This document shows positions 1 to 9,494 of a stretch of 64,000 bases of DNA, piece by piece (positions within the stretch are counted from its first letter, which is position 1; the number at the start of each line of letters is the position of its first letter). Made by a program: the position numbers and the translations under genes. The notes under the pieces are model-generated. The model saw only the letters and a program-made list of their open reading frames with translations. It was not told the origin of the DNA and ran no database searches. Source of the DNA: Lewinellaceae bacterium (GTDB lineage: Bacteria; Bacteroidota; Bacteroidia; Chitinophagales; Saprospiraceae); assembly GCA_020636445.1 (NCBI GenBank), contig JACJXV010000002.1, positions 1 to 64,000 on the forward strand, written 5' to 3'.

Positions 1-1506
1 ACCAAACTGGAACAACTCAGCCAAAAATCGTTGTTCATCGTTCAATAACAAAAGGTGTTTTACCGGTTGGCTATTTGGGGTCTTGGCTTCGATCATAAAA
101 ATTGATTTGGCTATATCCAACGCATTCTCCGGGCTTATTCCGGCCTTCAAAAGACGAAGTTGCCTTTCGAGTTCTTTATAGACCTTGTATGCTGCGAAGG
201 ATATACAAATATGGGCCTCAATTCTGCGTGATATGCGATGATAGACAGGTCGTATTTTGAGATCTGATTTGGCTATTCTGAATGCCTTTTCAATTTGCCA
301 CAGGTGTCGGTAGTTGTCAATGATTTGTTCTTTATCCATTGTGGAGTTGGTGATATAGCCTTTAAGGCCATCCCATTGAGCGTCTTTGATATATTTTTCA
401 TAATCTATCTCCACCACAACTTCACCTTGTAACTTTAGGTATTTGTTATACCCTCGATTATTAATGTTAGCCTTAGTCAGCCGACCCGTTTTGACTCGCT
501 TTTCAAGTTTGGCAAGACCTTTTTCGCGATTGTACCGATCTTTTTTTGCTCTGCTATCAGCATAGCTTACAACGAGTTTTAATGGGCCTCTTTCCAGAAC
601 AGCACTTTGTCCGTTTTGGAGTTGGAGCGCAAGGATTTTTTGCTTGGTGGCTTCCGGCTCACTTTTGATACGCGCGCCAAGTATAAACTCATATCCTTTA
701 TTGATTAACTCTTCGACATTTGCGGATGACAGTAGCCCAGAGTCAGCAATAACAATCAGCTTATCAAGGCCATATTTCCTTTTAAAAGCATCAATGACCG
801 GTAACATGGTGTGCCCTTCAAACTTGTTGCCCTCAAACAGATCGTAGGCCAAAGGGTAACCCTCGGCACCAACCAACAGCCCTAATACGATCTGAGGATT
901 TTGATGCTTGCCTTCTTTGGAAAAGCCTGTCTTACGCAAATCATCCTCGTTATCAATCTCAAAGTACAGGGTCGTTACATCGTAGAAGACCACACTAATC
1001 CGGTTGTTGAGCACTTTTAAGGTATGCTGGTAACTGATGGCCTCCACCTCTTGTTTCTGGCTAGAATGAAGTTTGTCCATGTACCGATATATCTGTTGCA
1101 CAGGTACTTCTATGTTTTTGTGCCGTAACAGATAGGCGCTGGTTTTGAGTTTACTTACCGGATTGCTCAAGCGTGCAAACACTAATTTCCGAAACAAGGG
1201 CTCCGCTATACGGTTAAACCCGATATCATCAAAAATACGCCCCAGTAAGAGTTCTGTACCAACCTCCGTAAGCGAGCTGATATGCGTAAAAGCTGACTTT
1301 ATTAGCTCTGTCGTATTGGAAAAATCTAGTTTCTGCTGCCCCGCGTAGGTGTGGATGAAGACCCGCCCCTCCTTTACCAGGCGTTCCACTTCATCCGCAT
1401 TGGCAGAACTTCCAATGGTTTTAACCAAACGTGATTTCCCATCCACCTTGGTTATTATCTGGACGCTGATTACTCCGCTCTTATTCTTCTTTTTGCGAAC
1501 AAACAT
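1..1506 (-). CDS. IS1634-like (IS4 superfamily) transposase, partial at window edge
   Basis: An open frame runs on the minus strand from an ATG at 1506 through the left edge, giving at least 502 residues without a stop. The product is a DDE transposase that would cut and paste its own element. Visible motifs are YDVTTLYFE with the first acidic residue of the catalytic triad, VIADSGLLS with the second, and a late block YRHLWQIEKAFRIAK, the E-x6-K part of the IS4-superfamily signature. A segment typical of IS1634-type enzymes (AHICISFAAYKVYKEL) follows. The C-terminus and the left terminal repeat lie outside the window, so the ends of the element cannot be set. The frame looks intact. Family assignment is from remembered motif patterns; a related IS4 subgroup is possible. 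Confidence 0.85.
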   Translation of the reverse strand, partial: MFVRKKKNKSGVISVQIITKVDGKSRLVKTIGSSANADEVERLVKEGRVFIHTYAGQQKLDFSNTTELIKSAFTHISSLTEVGTELLLGRIFDDIGFNRIAEPLFRKLVFARLSNPVSKLKTSAYLLRHKNIEVPVQQIYRYMDKLHSSQKQEVEAISYQHTLKVLNNRISVVFYDVTTLYFEIDNEDDLRKTGFSKEGKHQNPQIVLGLLVGAEGYPLAYDLFEGNKFEGHTMLPVIDAFKRKYGLDKLIVIADSGLLSSANVEELINKGYEFILGARIKSEPEATKQKILALQLQNGQSAVLERGPLKLVVSYADSRAKKDRYNREKGLAKLEKRVKTGRLTKANINNRGYNKYLKLQGEVVVEIDYEKYIKDAQWDGLKGYITNSTMDKEQIIDNYRHLWQIEKAFRIAKSDLKIRPVYHRISRRIEAHICISFAAYKVYKELERQLRLLKAGISPENALDIAKSIFMIEAKTPNSQPVKHLLLLNDEQRFLAELFQFG

Positions 1507-2086
1507 CCCCAAAACTACGCACAAAATAGGCTGGGTCACCCAAAATCAACCTGTTTTTTACTGTAACTATCAGGTTTACAGATTATTAGTTTTTTCAAAA
1601 TCAATTAGTGTCGAAGTCAGGAGAAACTCGCCTTTGCGGTTAGTACATTGCTTATCCGGATTAGTGACATCCGGCCATTTTCACTTTAGCATGCCATTCG
1701 TTTGGCTCAGACACCTTTTTTACCCGCCTATGGAGGGCCGGCGGCCGCAAGGCTGAGTGGCATTTTTCCTTTAAGCCGCCTCATTTTTTAACAGGCTACC
1801 GGTAAAGGCCGGATAATATTTGAGGAGCAGTCTTATCCAGAAATCTTTAGCATATATTATTTGGAATTAAGTGGTACCCTCTAAACGCTCGCAAGATGTT
1901 GGGTTTACTGTAATCTGAAGACTAAGCCTAACAATGACTTGCTGGCGGGAATCTTCGGACTCCCCGCCAAGACCTGGACCTAGCGATCTTCAGATCGTTT
2001 TCCACGTGGTTTGGCCCTTATGTCCTGATAATCGAATTTACCCGCCTATGGCGAGCCAGTCAAAGTTTGGGATGGCTCTTTTGTTT
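1507..2086. other. Non-coding stretch between transposase and ABC operon
   Basis: No convincing gene is seen. The part next to the transposase start should contain its promoter and the right end of the insertion element, but without the left end the inverted repeat cannot be matched. Two GC-rich mini-palindromes of the dispersed family lie at about 1720-1752 and 2039-2057 (CCCGCC-tatg-GCG type). Short hairpins are at about 1932-1958 (TGGCGGG pairing with CCCGCCA) and 1984-1997 (CGATCT pairing with AGATCG, followed by TTTT). The latter lies about 90 bases beyond the ABC ATPase stop and may end that operon's transcript only if read on the opposite strand, so its role is unclear. Confidence 0.4.
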
Positions 2087-2770
2087 TTATCGTAAATCCA
2101 AAGCGTCGAGTCGGTTACCTACCATTACCTGTTTCATTTCTTCATTGAGCTGCGCAAAATCCCCGGGAAGAACCCGACGCGTAAACGTTCCTTCCCGGAG
2201 CAGGTGAATTTCATCACAGGTGTCATTCAGGGTGGAAAAAATATGGGAGGATATCAGAATAGTCTTACCCAATTTTTTTAGCTGGTGAATAATTGCGGTA
2301 ACCAGCATGTTGCTTTGGATATCGATACCATTGAATGGCTCGTCGAGAATGAAATAGGTGTTTTGCTGCAACAGAATGCCCAGCAAGGCCAGCTTCTTTT
2401 TCATCCCTGTCGAGTAATTTTCCGCAAATTCATCCAGGGGAAGGTCGAAAATGTTCTGAACGTTGAAGTCGGGAAGGGGCGTCTTACGGGCGATGCTTAG
2501 CAAGGTCAAATATTCCTTCCCGGTTATTTTGGGCAGAAAAATGGGGTTGGTGGGCAAGAACCCCAGGTGATTTTTCAAGGGTTGTAAATCAGATCGAATT
2601 TGGCCGGTATAAGCGGTTTCCAGCCCGGCTATGCAGCGAAATAGTGTGGTTTTGCCAGCACCATTTTCACCCACGATACCATACACCTTTCCGGGTGATA
2701 AGGTTAGGTGAATATCCTGGAGCACTTGTTTGGGCCCATAGGCTTTAGTTAAATGGTCAATCACAATCAT
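2087..2770 (-). CDS. ABC transporter ATP-binding protein
   Basis: A 227-residue nucleotide-binding subunit that would hydrolyse ATP to drive the membrane protein encoded just upstream. Walker A (GENGAGKT) is at residues 34-41, the signature YSTGM at 119-123, Walker B FILDE at 140-144 and the H-loop histidine near 176. The start is placed at the ATG at 2770, because it gives a normal N-terminus (MIVIDHLTKAYG) and a 4-base ATGA overlap with the preceding gene's stop, a sign of translational coupling. The open frame extends 26 codons further up, but that part overlaps the neighbour. The short single-domain form fits ABC-2-type exporters. The substrate cannot be told. Confidence 0.9.
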   Translation of the reverse strand: MIVIDHLTKAYGPKQVLQDIHLTLSPGKVYGIVGENGAGKTTLFRCIAGLETAYTGQIRSDLQPLKNHLGFLPTNPIFLPKITGKEYLTLLSIARKTPLPDFNVQNIFDLPLDEFAENYSTGMKKKLALLGILLQQNTYFILDEPFNGIDIQSNMLVTAIIHQLKKLGKTILISSHIFSTLNDTCDEIHLLREGTFTRRVLPGDFAQLNEEMKQVMVGNRLDALDLR

Positions 2771-3729
2771 GTGAGCAAAGTTTGTAAGCGTTGCAGCGCC
2801 TGGCGGTAGAAATAAGGAATGATCACCAGTAAAACAGGGGGGAACCAAAGCCCCAGCCCCAACAGAAAAGCCTGTGGCAGGTTGATCTCTGCCGGGAAGG
2901 CGGCGTATTTGGCAAAAATGATTGTTAGCAGCAGCAGATAGCCAACTAGCTGTGCCACGCCAAGAATAGCTATGTTTTCGGGAAAGGCAATACCCAGGAT
3001 GAAACCCACCGGAAGACTAAACCAGCTGGCGCAATACACTGCGGTTCCTACTTTACGCCAAAGAAATTGGCGCGGATTAGCCGCAAAAATCCAAACGAAA
3101 TAAGGTGGCTCCGGACGGAAATAGTAGGTCATCCCCAGGAGGAAAGTAAGCACCTGGGCAAAAATGCCCAAATTGAAATTGCCAACCCTGATGGCCTGGT
3201 AGGTCAGTAGTCCGACCAGGAAATAAGCCAGGTAGGTACTGCGAAAGCCAACAATAAACTCAAAAGGGTAGCGCTGGAATGGCGTGGGGAGTACATATGT
3301 TGGGCTGGAAGGAAACCGGATTAAGGCAAACAACTCAGCGATGGCGATCAGCCCTGCACTCCATAACCAGTAGCCCTGATAGGCGAGAAAGCCCGCAAAA
3401 GGCAAGGCAAGGATGCCATTTTCCAGCAAGCGAATTAACCGGTACTGGACAGCGGGAAAGCATCCGGCCAGAAATTCATTCCGCTGGTGTTCGCTGCTGC
3501 GACTAATCACACCCAAGGCCAGGAATGCATAAATGATAGGAGCATATTGGGTCTGTTGGAACAGGTAGATGGACCCCATAGCCCAGGCGAAGCCAACCAG
3601 CAGGTATCCCGGCAGCGGTGAAATCCCGAATGCTGAAAACCGGCGGTTGATGATCCGTACTTGTAGCTTGAAGTAATAATTCACGGTGCCAATTTGGTGT
3701 ACAGCAACCCTGTTGCCTGCGGTGGACAT
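2767..3729 (-). CDS. Multi-pass membrane protein, probable ABC transporter permease
   Basis: A 320-residue hydrophobic protein with roughly eight to ten membrane segments (for example LLVGFAWAMGSIYLF and LLLLTIIFAKYAAF) and no recognisable catalytic motif. It sits 9 bases after the 5'-nucleotidase stop and overlaps the ATPase gene by 4 bases, so the three genes form one minus-strand operon. From that arrangement it is inferred to be the membrane partner of the ATPase. The first ATG at 3729 gives a soluble N-terminal stretch of about 40 residues before the first membrane segment, and a later start is possible. I do not recognise the family from sequence alone. Confidence 0.7.
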   Translation of the reverse strand: MSTAGNRVAVHQIGTVNYYFKLQVRIINRRFSAFGISPLPGYLLVGFAWAMGSIYLFQQTQYAPIIYAFLALGVISRSSEHQRNEFLAGCFPAVQYRLIRLLENGILALPFAGFLAYQGYWLWSAGLIAIAELFALIRFPSSPTYVLPTPFQRYPFEFIVGFRSTYLAYFLVGLLTYQAIRVGNFNLGIFAQVLTFLLGMTYYFRPEPPYFVWIFAANPRQFLWRKVGTAVYCASWFSLPVGFILGIAFPENIAILGVAQLVGYLLLLTIIFAKYAAFPAEINLPQAFLLGLGLWFPPVLLVIIPYFYRQALQRLQTLLT

Positions 3730-3738
3730 ATTGAACGA

Positions 3739-5289
3739 TTATTCTTTAGCGATATCCACCTGCCGGCCCAGGGCTGGTACCTGAATAGTAGCCTGCCAAC
3801 GAAAGACCGTAATCAGTGCTTCAATCATTCGGCCTTCACTTTCACTGATCAAGCGCCCTGCCTTGAGCATGGAGTAGCCATCGCCGCCATTCGCCAGGAA
3901 ATTACTGGCAGCAATAGTATACTGTCGTTTCAGGTCCAGAGGCTTCCCCTGAATGGTGGCGGAAATAAGTCGTTTTCCGGCTGGCCGACGGGAATCAAAG
4001 CGCGTAGTTATGCCGGCCAGTTGGGCTACCCCATAGTTTTTTTCGTAGCTGTACTCTAACAAATCATGCAGGGCCTGTCCGCTAATTTCCTTGACCTGAA
4101 ATTTGTCGATAAAGGGGTAAATGTTGACCAGATCCTCCACTGTTACAGCACCGGCATTCAGGTCAGCCCGCAAGCTGCCGGGATTAATGACGGCAATATC
4201 ACTTTGAGCGGCCTCGAGCAGTAAATCTGCCAGCAAATTCCCCAGGGTAGATTCCCGGTAATATTTCCGGAAGGCGGTTTTATCCACCTGGCCCAGCACT
4301 TGCGTCATCGCTGGTGATGCCGTCCTGTATTTTTCAATCAGGGCGGTAACCTGGGGATCTGGTGTTAGTTGGTCGGACATTACCGGAATCAGTTGGCCCG
4401 TGAGCATCTTTTTGGTTCCGGTCGACTTGTCCAGCGACAAGGTGAGGCTGCCCAGGTATTTACCCTGGCCGAAGGTCAGTCCGATAAGAGTACCCGTTAC
4501 CGGATGCTGAACGGGAGCCCACAGGCCATTGTCGGAATGCCCGCCAAAGATGATATCTGCTCCCCGCAACTGGCCCGCCATGGCGTAGTCTTCGGCAAAG
4601 CCCCGCTGAACTTCCGGATCAGCTTCCTTGTCGGTTTGCATCGGGGCACTTTGGTTTTGGTGGGTGAGCACCACGATTAAATCTACCTCCGGGCGCAGGA
4701 GGTCAATATAGCGCTGAACCTCCCCGATTGGATCGCGGGCTTCCAGGCCCTGGCGATGGGCGGGGTTGATCGTGTTTTTGAAAGCTTCCAGGCCCATCGC
4801 GCCAATTACGCCAACGCGGATTCCTTGTTTTTCCAGGATTGTATAAGCCCGGCAGTAGGGGATGTCCGTGTTTGCGTAATAAATATTGGCGTTGAGTACG
4901 GGAAACCGCGCCCGCTGTTGAACTTCGCGTAAGCGCTCCCATCCGTATTCAAATTCATGATTGCCCAGGGTTATGGCATCATAACCCATCGCGCTGTAAA
5001 TTTCGAAAGGTAAAGCACCCTGGGATACCTGGGATAACGCTCCGGTAAAGATATCTCCGGCGTCGAACAAAAAGGAAATTGGAGCAGCAGCCCGCTTTGC
5101 GTGGATTAAGCTAGCCAGGTAGGGCATGCCCCCAATGTGCGCTATGGTATCATTCCAGTAGGCTTCCATGGGTTCATACACGCTTTCAATATCATTGGTG
5201 TATAAAAAGGTGATTTCCTGGGGTTGAGCCCGCAGAACACCGACACCCAAGGTCGAAAGGATAAACCAAATGAGCATTTTATGGACCAT
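3739..5289 (-). CDS. 5'-nucleotidase/2',3'-cyclic phosphodiesterase family protein (UshA-like)
   Basis: A 516-residue exported metallophosphoesterase expected to dephosphorylate nucleotides outside the cytoplasm. A signal peptide covers about residues 1-21 (hydrophobic core, then AQPQ). The metallophosphatase domain shows YTNDIES, FDAGDIFTG, LGNHEFEYG, VVLTHQN and FGGHSDN, which supply the dinuclear metal ligands. The first motif has NDIES where the family usually has ND-x-HG, so one usual position is altered. A 5'-nucleotidase C-terminal domain follows (STLGNLLADLLLEAA, NPGSLRADL, ANGGDGYSML). It is the first gene of an operon with a membrane protein and an ABC ATPase. The same fold also occurs in SoxB-like and cyclic-nucleotide enzymes, so substrate is inferred. 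Confidence 0.9.
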   Translation of the reverse strand: MVHKMLIWFILSTLGVGVLRAQPQEITFLYTNDIESVYEPMEAYWNDTIAHIGGMPYLASLIHAKRAAAPISFLFDAGDIFTGALSQVSQGALPFEIYSAMGYDAITLGNHEFEYGWERLREVQQRARFPVLNANIYYANTDIPYCRAYTILEKQGIRVGVIGAMGLEAFKNTINPAHRQGLEARDPIGEVQRYIDLLRPEVDLIVVLTHQNQSAPMQTDKEADPEVQRGFAEDYAMAGQLRGADIIFGGHSDNGLWAPVQHPVTGTLIGLTFGQGKYLGSLTLSLDKSTGTKKMLTGQLIPVMSDQLTPDPQVTALIEKYRTASPAMTQVLGQVDKTAFRKYYRESTLGNLLADLLLEAAQSDIAVINPGSLRADLNAGAVTVEDLVNIYPFIDKFQVKEISGQALHDLLEYSYEKNYGVAQLAGITTRFDSRRPAGKRLISATIQGKPLDLKRQYTIAASNFLANGGDGYSMLKAGRLISESEGRMIEALITVFRWQATIQVPALGRQVDIAKE

Positions 5290-5720
5290 AGGACATCGAG
5301 GTTGGTAATAAAAGAAAATGTGCCATAAACCTGGTTTAAGCCCGTTCGAAAATGTAAGTGATGGGACAATATTATCTATACCTTATTTCAGGCTCTTTTG
5401 GGCTTCCACTTCGTTAAAAAGCCTCGCCGACGCGCTGCGTCGCCTGCGTTTTTTGCCTTGTTGAACCCCAAAATTGCACTGAACAAAGCTTATACATAAT
5501 GATGACCCATCACATGCCGGTAAAATTCAGGCTGGCATTTTGGTAACTAAACCGCCGGAAATCGAAGGTAAGGATTTTAGCAAATAACAGGTTGAGATGG
5601 ATTCAAAACTGGGGTAAAGAAAGCTTTATCCGGAATATTTGGTAAAACGTTCGGGGCGAGGCGCGAAAGATTGCCCCAAGTTTGCTACCTTCAACTTATT
5701 GAACCAAACCCATCGCTTGC
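5290..5720. other. Divergent intergenic region with palindrome and possible promoter
   Basis: This stretch separates the minus-strand 5'-nucleotidase operon from the plus-strand glycosyltransferase, so promoters for both should lie here. A 15-base palindrome CGACGCGctGCGTCG is at 5428-5442 in a GC-rich patch followed by a T-rich run. A box TACCTTCA at 5686-5693, about 28 bases before the glycosyltransferase ATG, resembles the Bacteroidota -7 element TAnnTTTG. No convincing -33 partner was found. No gene is seen. Confidence 0.4.
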
Positions 5721-6854
5721 ATGTGGCGAATCGGCTTTGATGCCAAACGACTCTTCAACAATTTCACAGGATTAGGGAACTATAGCCGGACACTGCTAAG
5801 CAACTTGTCGTATTACTACCCCGATGACTATGCTTATTTCCTGTACACCCCAAAGATTATCCGCAATCCGGAAACCAAACACTTTCTTAATAGCCCGCTG
5901 TATTCGGTAATTACGCCACCCCAATGGCGCAGGCCGCTATGGCGTTCGTGGCGGGTTCGCCATGATTTACGCAAGCACAAAATTGAGTTGTACCACGGGT
6001 TAAGCAATGAATTACCCTTAGGGTTACCTGGTAAGGATATTCGAACCGTAGTCACGATTCACGACCTGGCTTTTTTGCATTACCCGGATTATTATCCGCG
6101 CCTCGATCGGGAAGTGTATAACCTCAAGTTTGGGTATGCCTGCCGGAATGCCGATCGGATTGTGGCGATCAGTGAGCACACCAAGCAGGATATCGTCAAC
6201 TATTACCAAATCGACCCCAACCGGATTGAGGTGATTTACCAGTCGTGCCACGAGCGCTTCATGCAGGAAAAATCACCAAAAATCATTGAGGGTGTGTTAG
6301 CAAAATACAACCTGCCCTCTGAATACTTTCTCTACGTAGGGACCATTTCGGAGCGTAAAAACCTGCTGGGCGTGATTCAGGGTGTTGAAAAACTACCTGC
6401 TGATCTACGCCTGCCTTTGGTGGTTATTGGCGGTGCAGATGTTTCTTACCGCAACCAGGTAGAGCAATATTTACAATCCAGCAGCCTGCGGGATAAAATC
6501 TTCTTTCTCAAGGCAGAGTCGGAAGACCTTCCAGCTATTTACCAACGAGCCTCCGTTTTTCTTTATCCTTCCCGGTACGAAGGGTTCGGCATTCCTGTGC
6601 TGGAAGCCCTTTTTAGCAAAACACCGGTGATTTCCAGCTTGGTGTCTTCCCTTCCCGAAGCAGCTGGACCTGGTGCCTGGCTGGTGGATCCCGATGATGC
6701 GGACCAGATAACGACCGGTATCGCCAAATTCCTCACGGATGATTCCTACCGTGAGCAAGCCATCGAACAGGGGTATGATTACGCCCAGCGGTTCCGCGGC
6801 GAGGAACTCACCGAACAAATGATTGACTTGTACCTGAGCCTACTGGAACGGTAA
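5721..6854 (+). CDS. Glycosyltransferase family 4 (GT-B) protein
   Basis: A 377-residue cytoplasmic glycosyltransferase of the GT-B fold, expected to transfer a sugar, often mannose, from a nucleotide-sugar donor. The N-terminus WRIGFDAKRLFNNFTGLGNY matches the acceptor-side loop of family 4 enzymes that begin with a GxG-type glycine turn. The donor domain contains FLYVGTISERKNL, and the E-x7-E motif lies in YEGFGIPVLEAL. The ATG at 5721 gives the normal family N-terminus. It stands alone between two non-coding stretches, so nothing nearby tells the pathway. A role in polysaccharide or glycolipid synthesis is inference. Confidence 0.88.
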   Translation: MWRIGFDAKRLFNNFTGLGNYSRTLLSNLSYYYPDDYAYFLYTPKIIRNPETKHFLNSPLYSVITPPQWRRPLWRSWRVRHDLRKHKIELYHGLSNELPLGLPGKDIRTVVTIHDLAFLHYPDYYPRLDREVYNLKFGYACRNADRIVAISEHTKQDIVNYYQIDPNRIEVIYQSCHERFMQEKSPKIIEGVLAKYNLPSEYFLYVGTISERKNLLGVIQGVEKLPADLRLPLVVIGGADVSYRNQVEQYLQSSSLRDKIFFLKAESEDLPAIYQRASVFLYPSRYEGFGIPVLEALFSKTPVISSLVSSLPEAAGPGAWLVDPDDADQITTGIAKFLTDDSYREQAIEQGYDYAQRFRGEELTEQMIDLYLSLLER

Positions 6855-7360
6855 GGGGAGGGACCAGTGGCTGGTAACTGGCCCCGACTGCGTCGAGGGT
6901 AAATTTCTGGCCTGCCTCCTTACGCTGTCGCTCCTGGAGGCGGGTAAATTTCTGGTTTTTGGCACTGAGCGTTGCTCCTCGTTTTCCTGTTCGTTGGAAT
7001 CAACAGATTCCAGACGCACTATTGGCCGGTCTTCAGACCGATGACAGGATTTTTAAAGGTGAACCCAAAGCGCCTGGTTCCTTTTGACCGGGAGGGACAA
7101 CGCGAGGCATCCCGTCGTTACGGATGGAGGACGTACCTGTACCGGGGGTGCTCTGCAATCTGATTTCCTTCGCCCGCCGAAACGTTAGTGCAGGCGGGTC
7201 GATTTCTCACCCCGACGCAGCCAGGGCAAGTTTCTCATTTCTCATTTCTCATTTCTCATTTCCCCCCAAAGCCTATCCTTTCTACTAATTATGCTATTGT
7301 GACGAACTATTATCGAACAAAAACGTTCATCACTAAAAATAATAGCAAAACTATCATTTT
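6855..7360. repeat. Repeat-filled gap: heptad array plus GC-rich palindromes
   Basis: No gene is seen in these 506 bases. The 14-mer GGGTAAATTTCTGG occurs twice, at 6897-6910 and 6942-6955, around a hairpin CCTGCCTCC/GGAGGCGGG. A second palindrome with CCCGCC and GGCGGG arms lies at about 7173-7198. It is followed by one TTTCTCA word, a short GC-rich insert, and four perfect tandem copies of TTTCTCA at 7231-7258. This composition recurs in other gaps of the window. The segment 7270-7330 upstream of the isocitrate dehydrogenase gene is AT-rich and may hold its promoter. Confidence 0.75.
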
Positions 7361-8896
7361 ATGAGCACAACCACCCTAACTCAAGAGGAACTAACCATGT
7401 CAAAAAACACAGCTACACCGGTACCCATTGCGGTAGCCCATGGTGATGGAATTGGCCCGGAAATCATGGACGCTGTATTGCGCATCCTGGATGCCGCTGG
7501 GGCTGCCATTCAGGCCGAGCCGGTTAAAATCGGCAAAGAGGTATACCTGAGTGGTCACACCTCGGGTATTGCGCCGGAATCCTGGGAAACCCTGCGCCGT
7601 ACGCAAGTCTTTTTGAAAGCTCCTATTACTACGCCACAAGGGAGTGGTTACAAGAGTCTGAACGTGACCATCCGCAAGTCGCTGGGCCTGTACGCGAACG
7701 TTCGCCCCTGCCAGGCCCTGGTGCCCTACGTACCCAGCCATTTCCCCGATATGGATCTGGTGATTGTTCGTGAGAATGAGGAAGATTTATATGCAGGGAT
7801 TGAACACCAGCAAACTCCGGAGGTAATTCAGTGTTTAAAGCTGGTTTCGCGCCCGGGCTGCGAGCGGGTTATCCGCTATGCCTTCGAATATGCCCGTGCC
7901 AATGGCCGTAAGAAGGTCACTTGCATGAGTAAGGACAATATCATGAAACTTACGGACGGCCTTTTCCATGAGGTTTTCCGCGAAGTAGCTACAGAATACC
8001 CTGAAATTGAATCCGAACACTACATTGTAGATATCGGCGCTGCGATGCTGGCCGATCGCCCTGAGCGCTTCGATGTGGTGGTTACCCTCAACCTGTATGG
8101 TGATATCCTTTCCGACATCACGGCGCAGGTTGCCGGTTCGGTAGGGATGGGTGGCTCGTCCAATATTGGCGAAAACTTTGCCATGTTTGAAGCGATCCAT
8201 GGATCGGCACCGGATATTGCCGGAAAGAATATGGCCAACCCATCGGGATTGCTGCAGGCCGCTTGCCTGATGCTGACCCACATCGGCCAGGGTCCCGTGG
8301 CAGAGCGCATTCAAAATGCCCTGCTGAAGACGCTGGAAGACGGTCTGCATACGGCCGATATCGCAAATGAATCTTTTACCCTGCAGAAATTAGGTACCCA
8401 GGAATTTGCCGATGCCATTATCGCCCGGCTGGGTCAGGAACCAAAGGTGCTTAAGCCGGTACGCCTGGGAGAAAGCAAGCCAATTCAGGTTCACGTCAAG
8501 CCGACAGCCCCGGTGAAGAAAGAACTGTTGGGGATCGACCTCTTCCTTGATTGGGCAGCAGATGACCGCAATCCACAAGTGCTGGGCGACCAACTGGCAC
8601 AAGCGGCTAAGTCGGTAGGCTGGAAGCTGAAAATGATCACCAACCGGGGGGTAAAAGTATATCCCGACGGGATGCCTGAAACCTATTGTACCGACCACTG
8701 GCGTTGCCGCTTCATGCATGCACCGGTAGAATTCCTGGAAAACAACCGCGACGTGGTTGCTCCACAGATCACCGATTATCAGGCGGCGATCCAACTCCAG
8801 CAAGCTGTATTTACCGCTGGCTTTGATATCATCAAAACGGAAAATCTCTACCAGTTTGACGGTGAGCGGGGCTACTCGCTGGGTCAGGGGGAGTAG
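7361..8896 (+). CDS. icd: Isocitrate dehydrogenase (NAD-type predicted), long Thermus-like form
   Basis: This 511-residue protein belongs to the isocitrate/isopropylmalate dehydrogenase family and should oxidise isocitrate to 2-oxoglutarate and CO2 in the citric acid cycle. Residues 98-105 (KSLNVTIR) carry the serine and arginine that bind substrate carboxylates, and RENEEDLYAGIEH and YGDILSD supply further active-site residues. Residues about 375-511 form the extra C-terminal domain seen in the Thermus-type enzyme. At the cofactor site the sequence is HGSAPDIAGKN (Asp285-Ile286), where NADP enzymes usually have Lys-Tyr, so NAD use is predicted. A second ATG at 7397 (MSKNTATP) is a possible start. 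A strong terminator follows. Confidence 0.92.
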   Translation: MSTTTLTQEELTMSKNTATPVPIAVAHGDGIGPEIMDAVLRILDAAGAAIQAEPVKIGKEVYLSGHTSGIAPESWETLRRTQVFLKAPITTPQGSGYKSLNVTIRKSLGLYANVRPCQALVPYVPSHFPDMDLVIVRENEEDLYAGIEHQQTPEVIQCLKLVSRPGCERVIRYAFEYARANGRKKVTCMSKDNIMKLTDGLFHEVFREVATEYPEIESEHYIVDIGAAMLADRPERFDVVVTLNLYGDILSDITAQVAGSVGMGGSSNIGENFAMFEAIHGSAPDIAGKNMANPSGLLQAACLMLTHIGQGPVAERIQNALLKTLEDGLHTADIANESFTLQKLGTQEFADAIIARLGQEPKVLKPVRLGESKPIQVHVKPTAPVKKELLGIDLFLDWAADDRNPQVLGDQLAQAAKSVGWKLKMITNRGVKVYPDGMPETYCTDHWRCRFMHAPVEFLENNRDVVAPQITDYQAAIQLQQAVFTAGFDIIKTENLYQFDGERGYSLGQGE

Positions 8897-8928
8897 GTTG
8901 ATGCTTATCTATTTCTAAAACATAATAG

Positions 8929-8964
8929 GAAGTTGCTCAAACAAAAGGGCAACTTCTTTTTTTT
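8929..8964 (+). terminator. Rho-independent terminator after isocitrate dehydrogenase
   Basis: An 8-base stem GAAGTTGC/GCAACTTC (8929-8936 with 8949-8956) with a 12-base loop is followed by eight T residues. It lies 32 bases after the dehydrogenase stop. The last bases touch the stop codon of the convergent minus-strand DinB-like gene. Confidence 0.85.
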
Positions 8965-9490
8965 AGTCATTCTTCGCCTCCAGATCATGTCCCCGGTAAA
9001 AGCCGAGATCAGTGCCCAGGCGGGCTTTCGTCAGATAGGCCAGTTGTCCGGTGTGGTAGGAAAAATGCTCAATGACGTGAATAAGGATGCTGAGGCCCGT
9101 TTCAGAAAAACCCTGCACGGCATAGGTCCGCAACAGGTCTCCGGGTTGTAATTGGTCGAGGGTGGTATTGACATCCGCTTCCAAAACGGCCAATAAACGA
9201 TACAATTCAGCTTTGGGGATAGGTCCCTGTTCGTCAAATTCCTGCTGGCGCTGGCGATTATCGGCTTGGTTTCCCAGCGCTGCAACGATCCACTGCCGTA
9301 CATTGCCGCATAGATGGAGTACCAAATTACCGGCACTGTTGGATTGCGGGTTAGGACGCTCCCAAACGGCCGCTTCGGATAACTCTTCGAGGCAGCGTAA
9401 AATCCGGGGAGCAGACTCGTCAAAAAGCCGCCTTTTCGCTTCAGCAATGAGGAGTTGGTGGTAGATGGGTATTTGGGTTTCCATAGGCAT
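8963..9490 (-). CDS. DinB-like / DUF1572-type four-helix protein
   Basis: A 175-residue protein of the DinB-like four-helix bundle superfamily, whose members often bind a divalent metal and some of which act as thiol-dependent transferases. Candidate metal-binding histidines are in NLVLHLCGN and in EHFSYHTGQLAYL (H-x3-H). Such proteins are common in Bacteroidota and mostly uncharacterised, so no reaction is assigned. The start can be the ATG at 9490 or the one two codons later at 9484. It lies between isocitrate dehydrogenase (convergent) and fabG (same strand, but separated by a hairpin), so it is probably transcribed alone. Confidence 0.8.
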   Translation of the reverse strand: MPMETQIPIYHQLLIAEAKRRLFDESAPRILRCLEELSEAAVWERPNPQSNSAGNLVLHLCGNVRQWIVAALGNQADNRQRQQEFDEQGPIPKAELYRLLAVLEADVNTTLDQLQPGDLLRTYAVQGFSETGLSILIHVIEHFSYHTGQLAYLTKARLGTDLGFYRGHDLEAKND

Positions 9491-9494
9491 TGAG

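Noticed and set aside
644..1756. Three plus-strand open frames of 67-135 codons
   Set aside because: They lie opposite, or run past the start of, the minus-strand transposase frame, which has clear DDE motifs.
7231..7258. Tandem repeats as a CRISPR array
   Set aside because: The unit is 7 bases with no spacers, and no cas gene is present.
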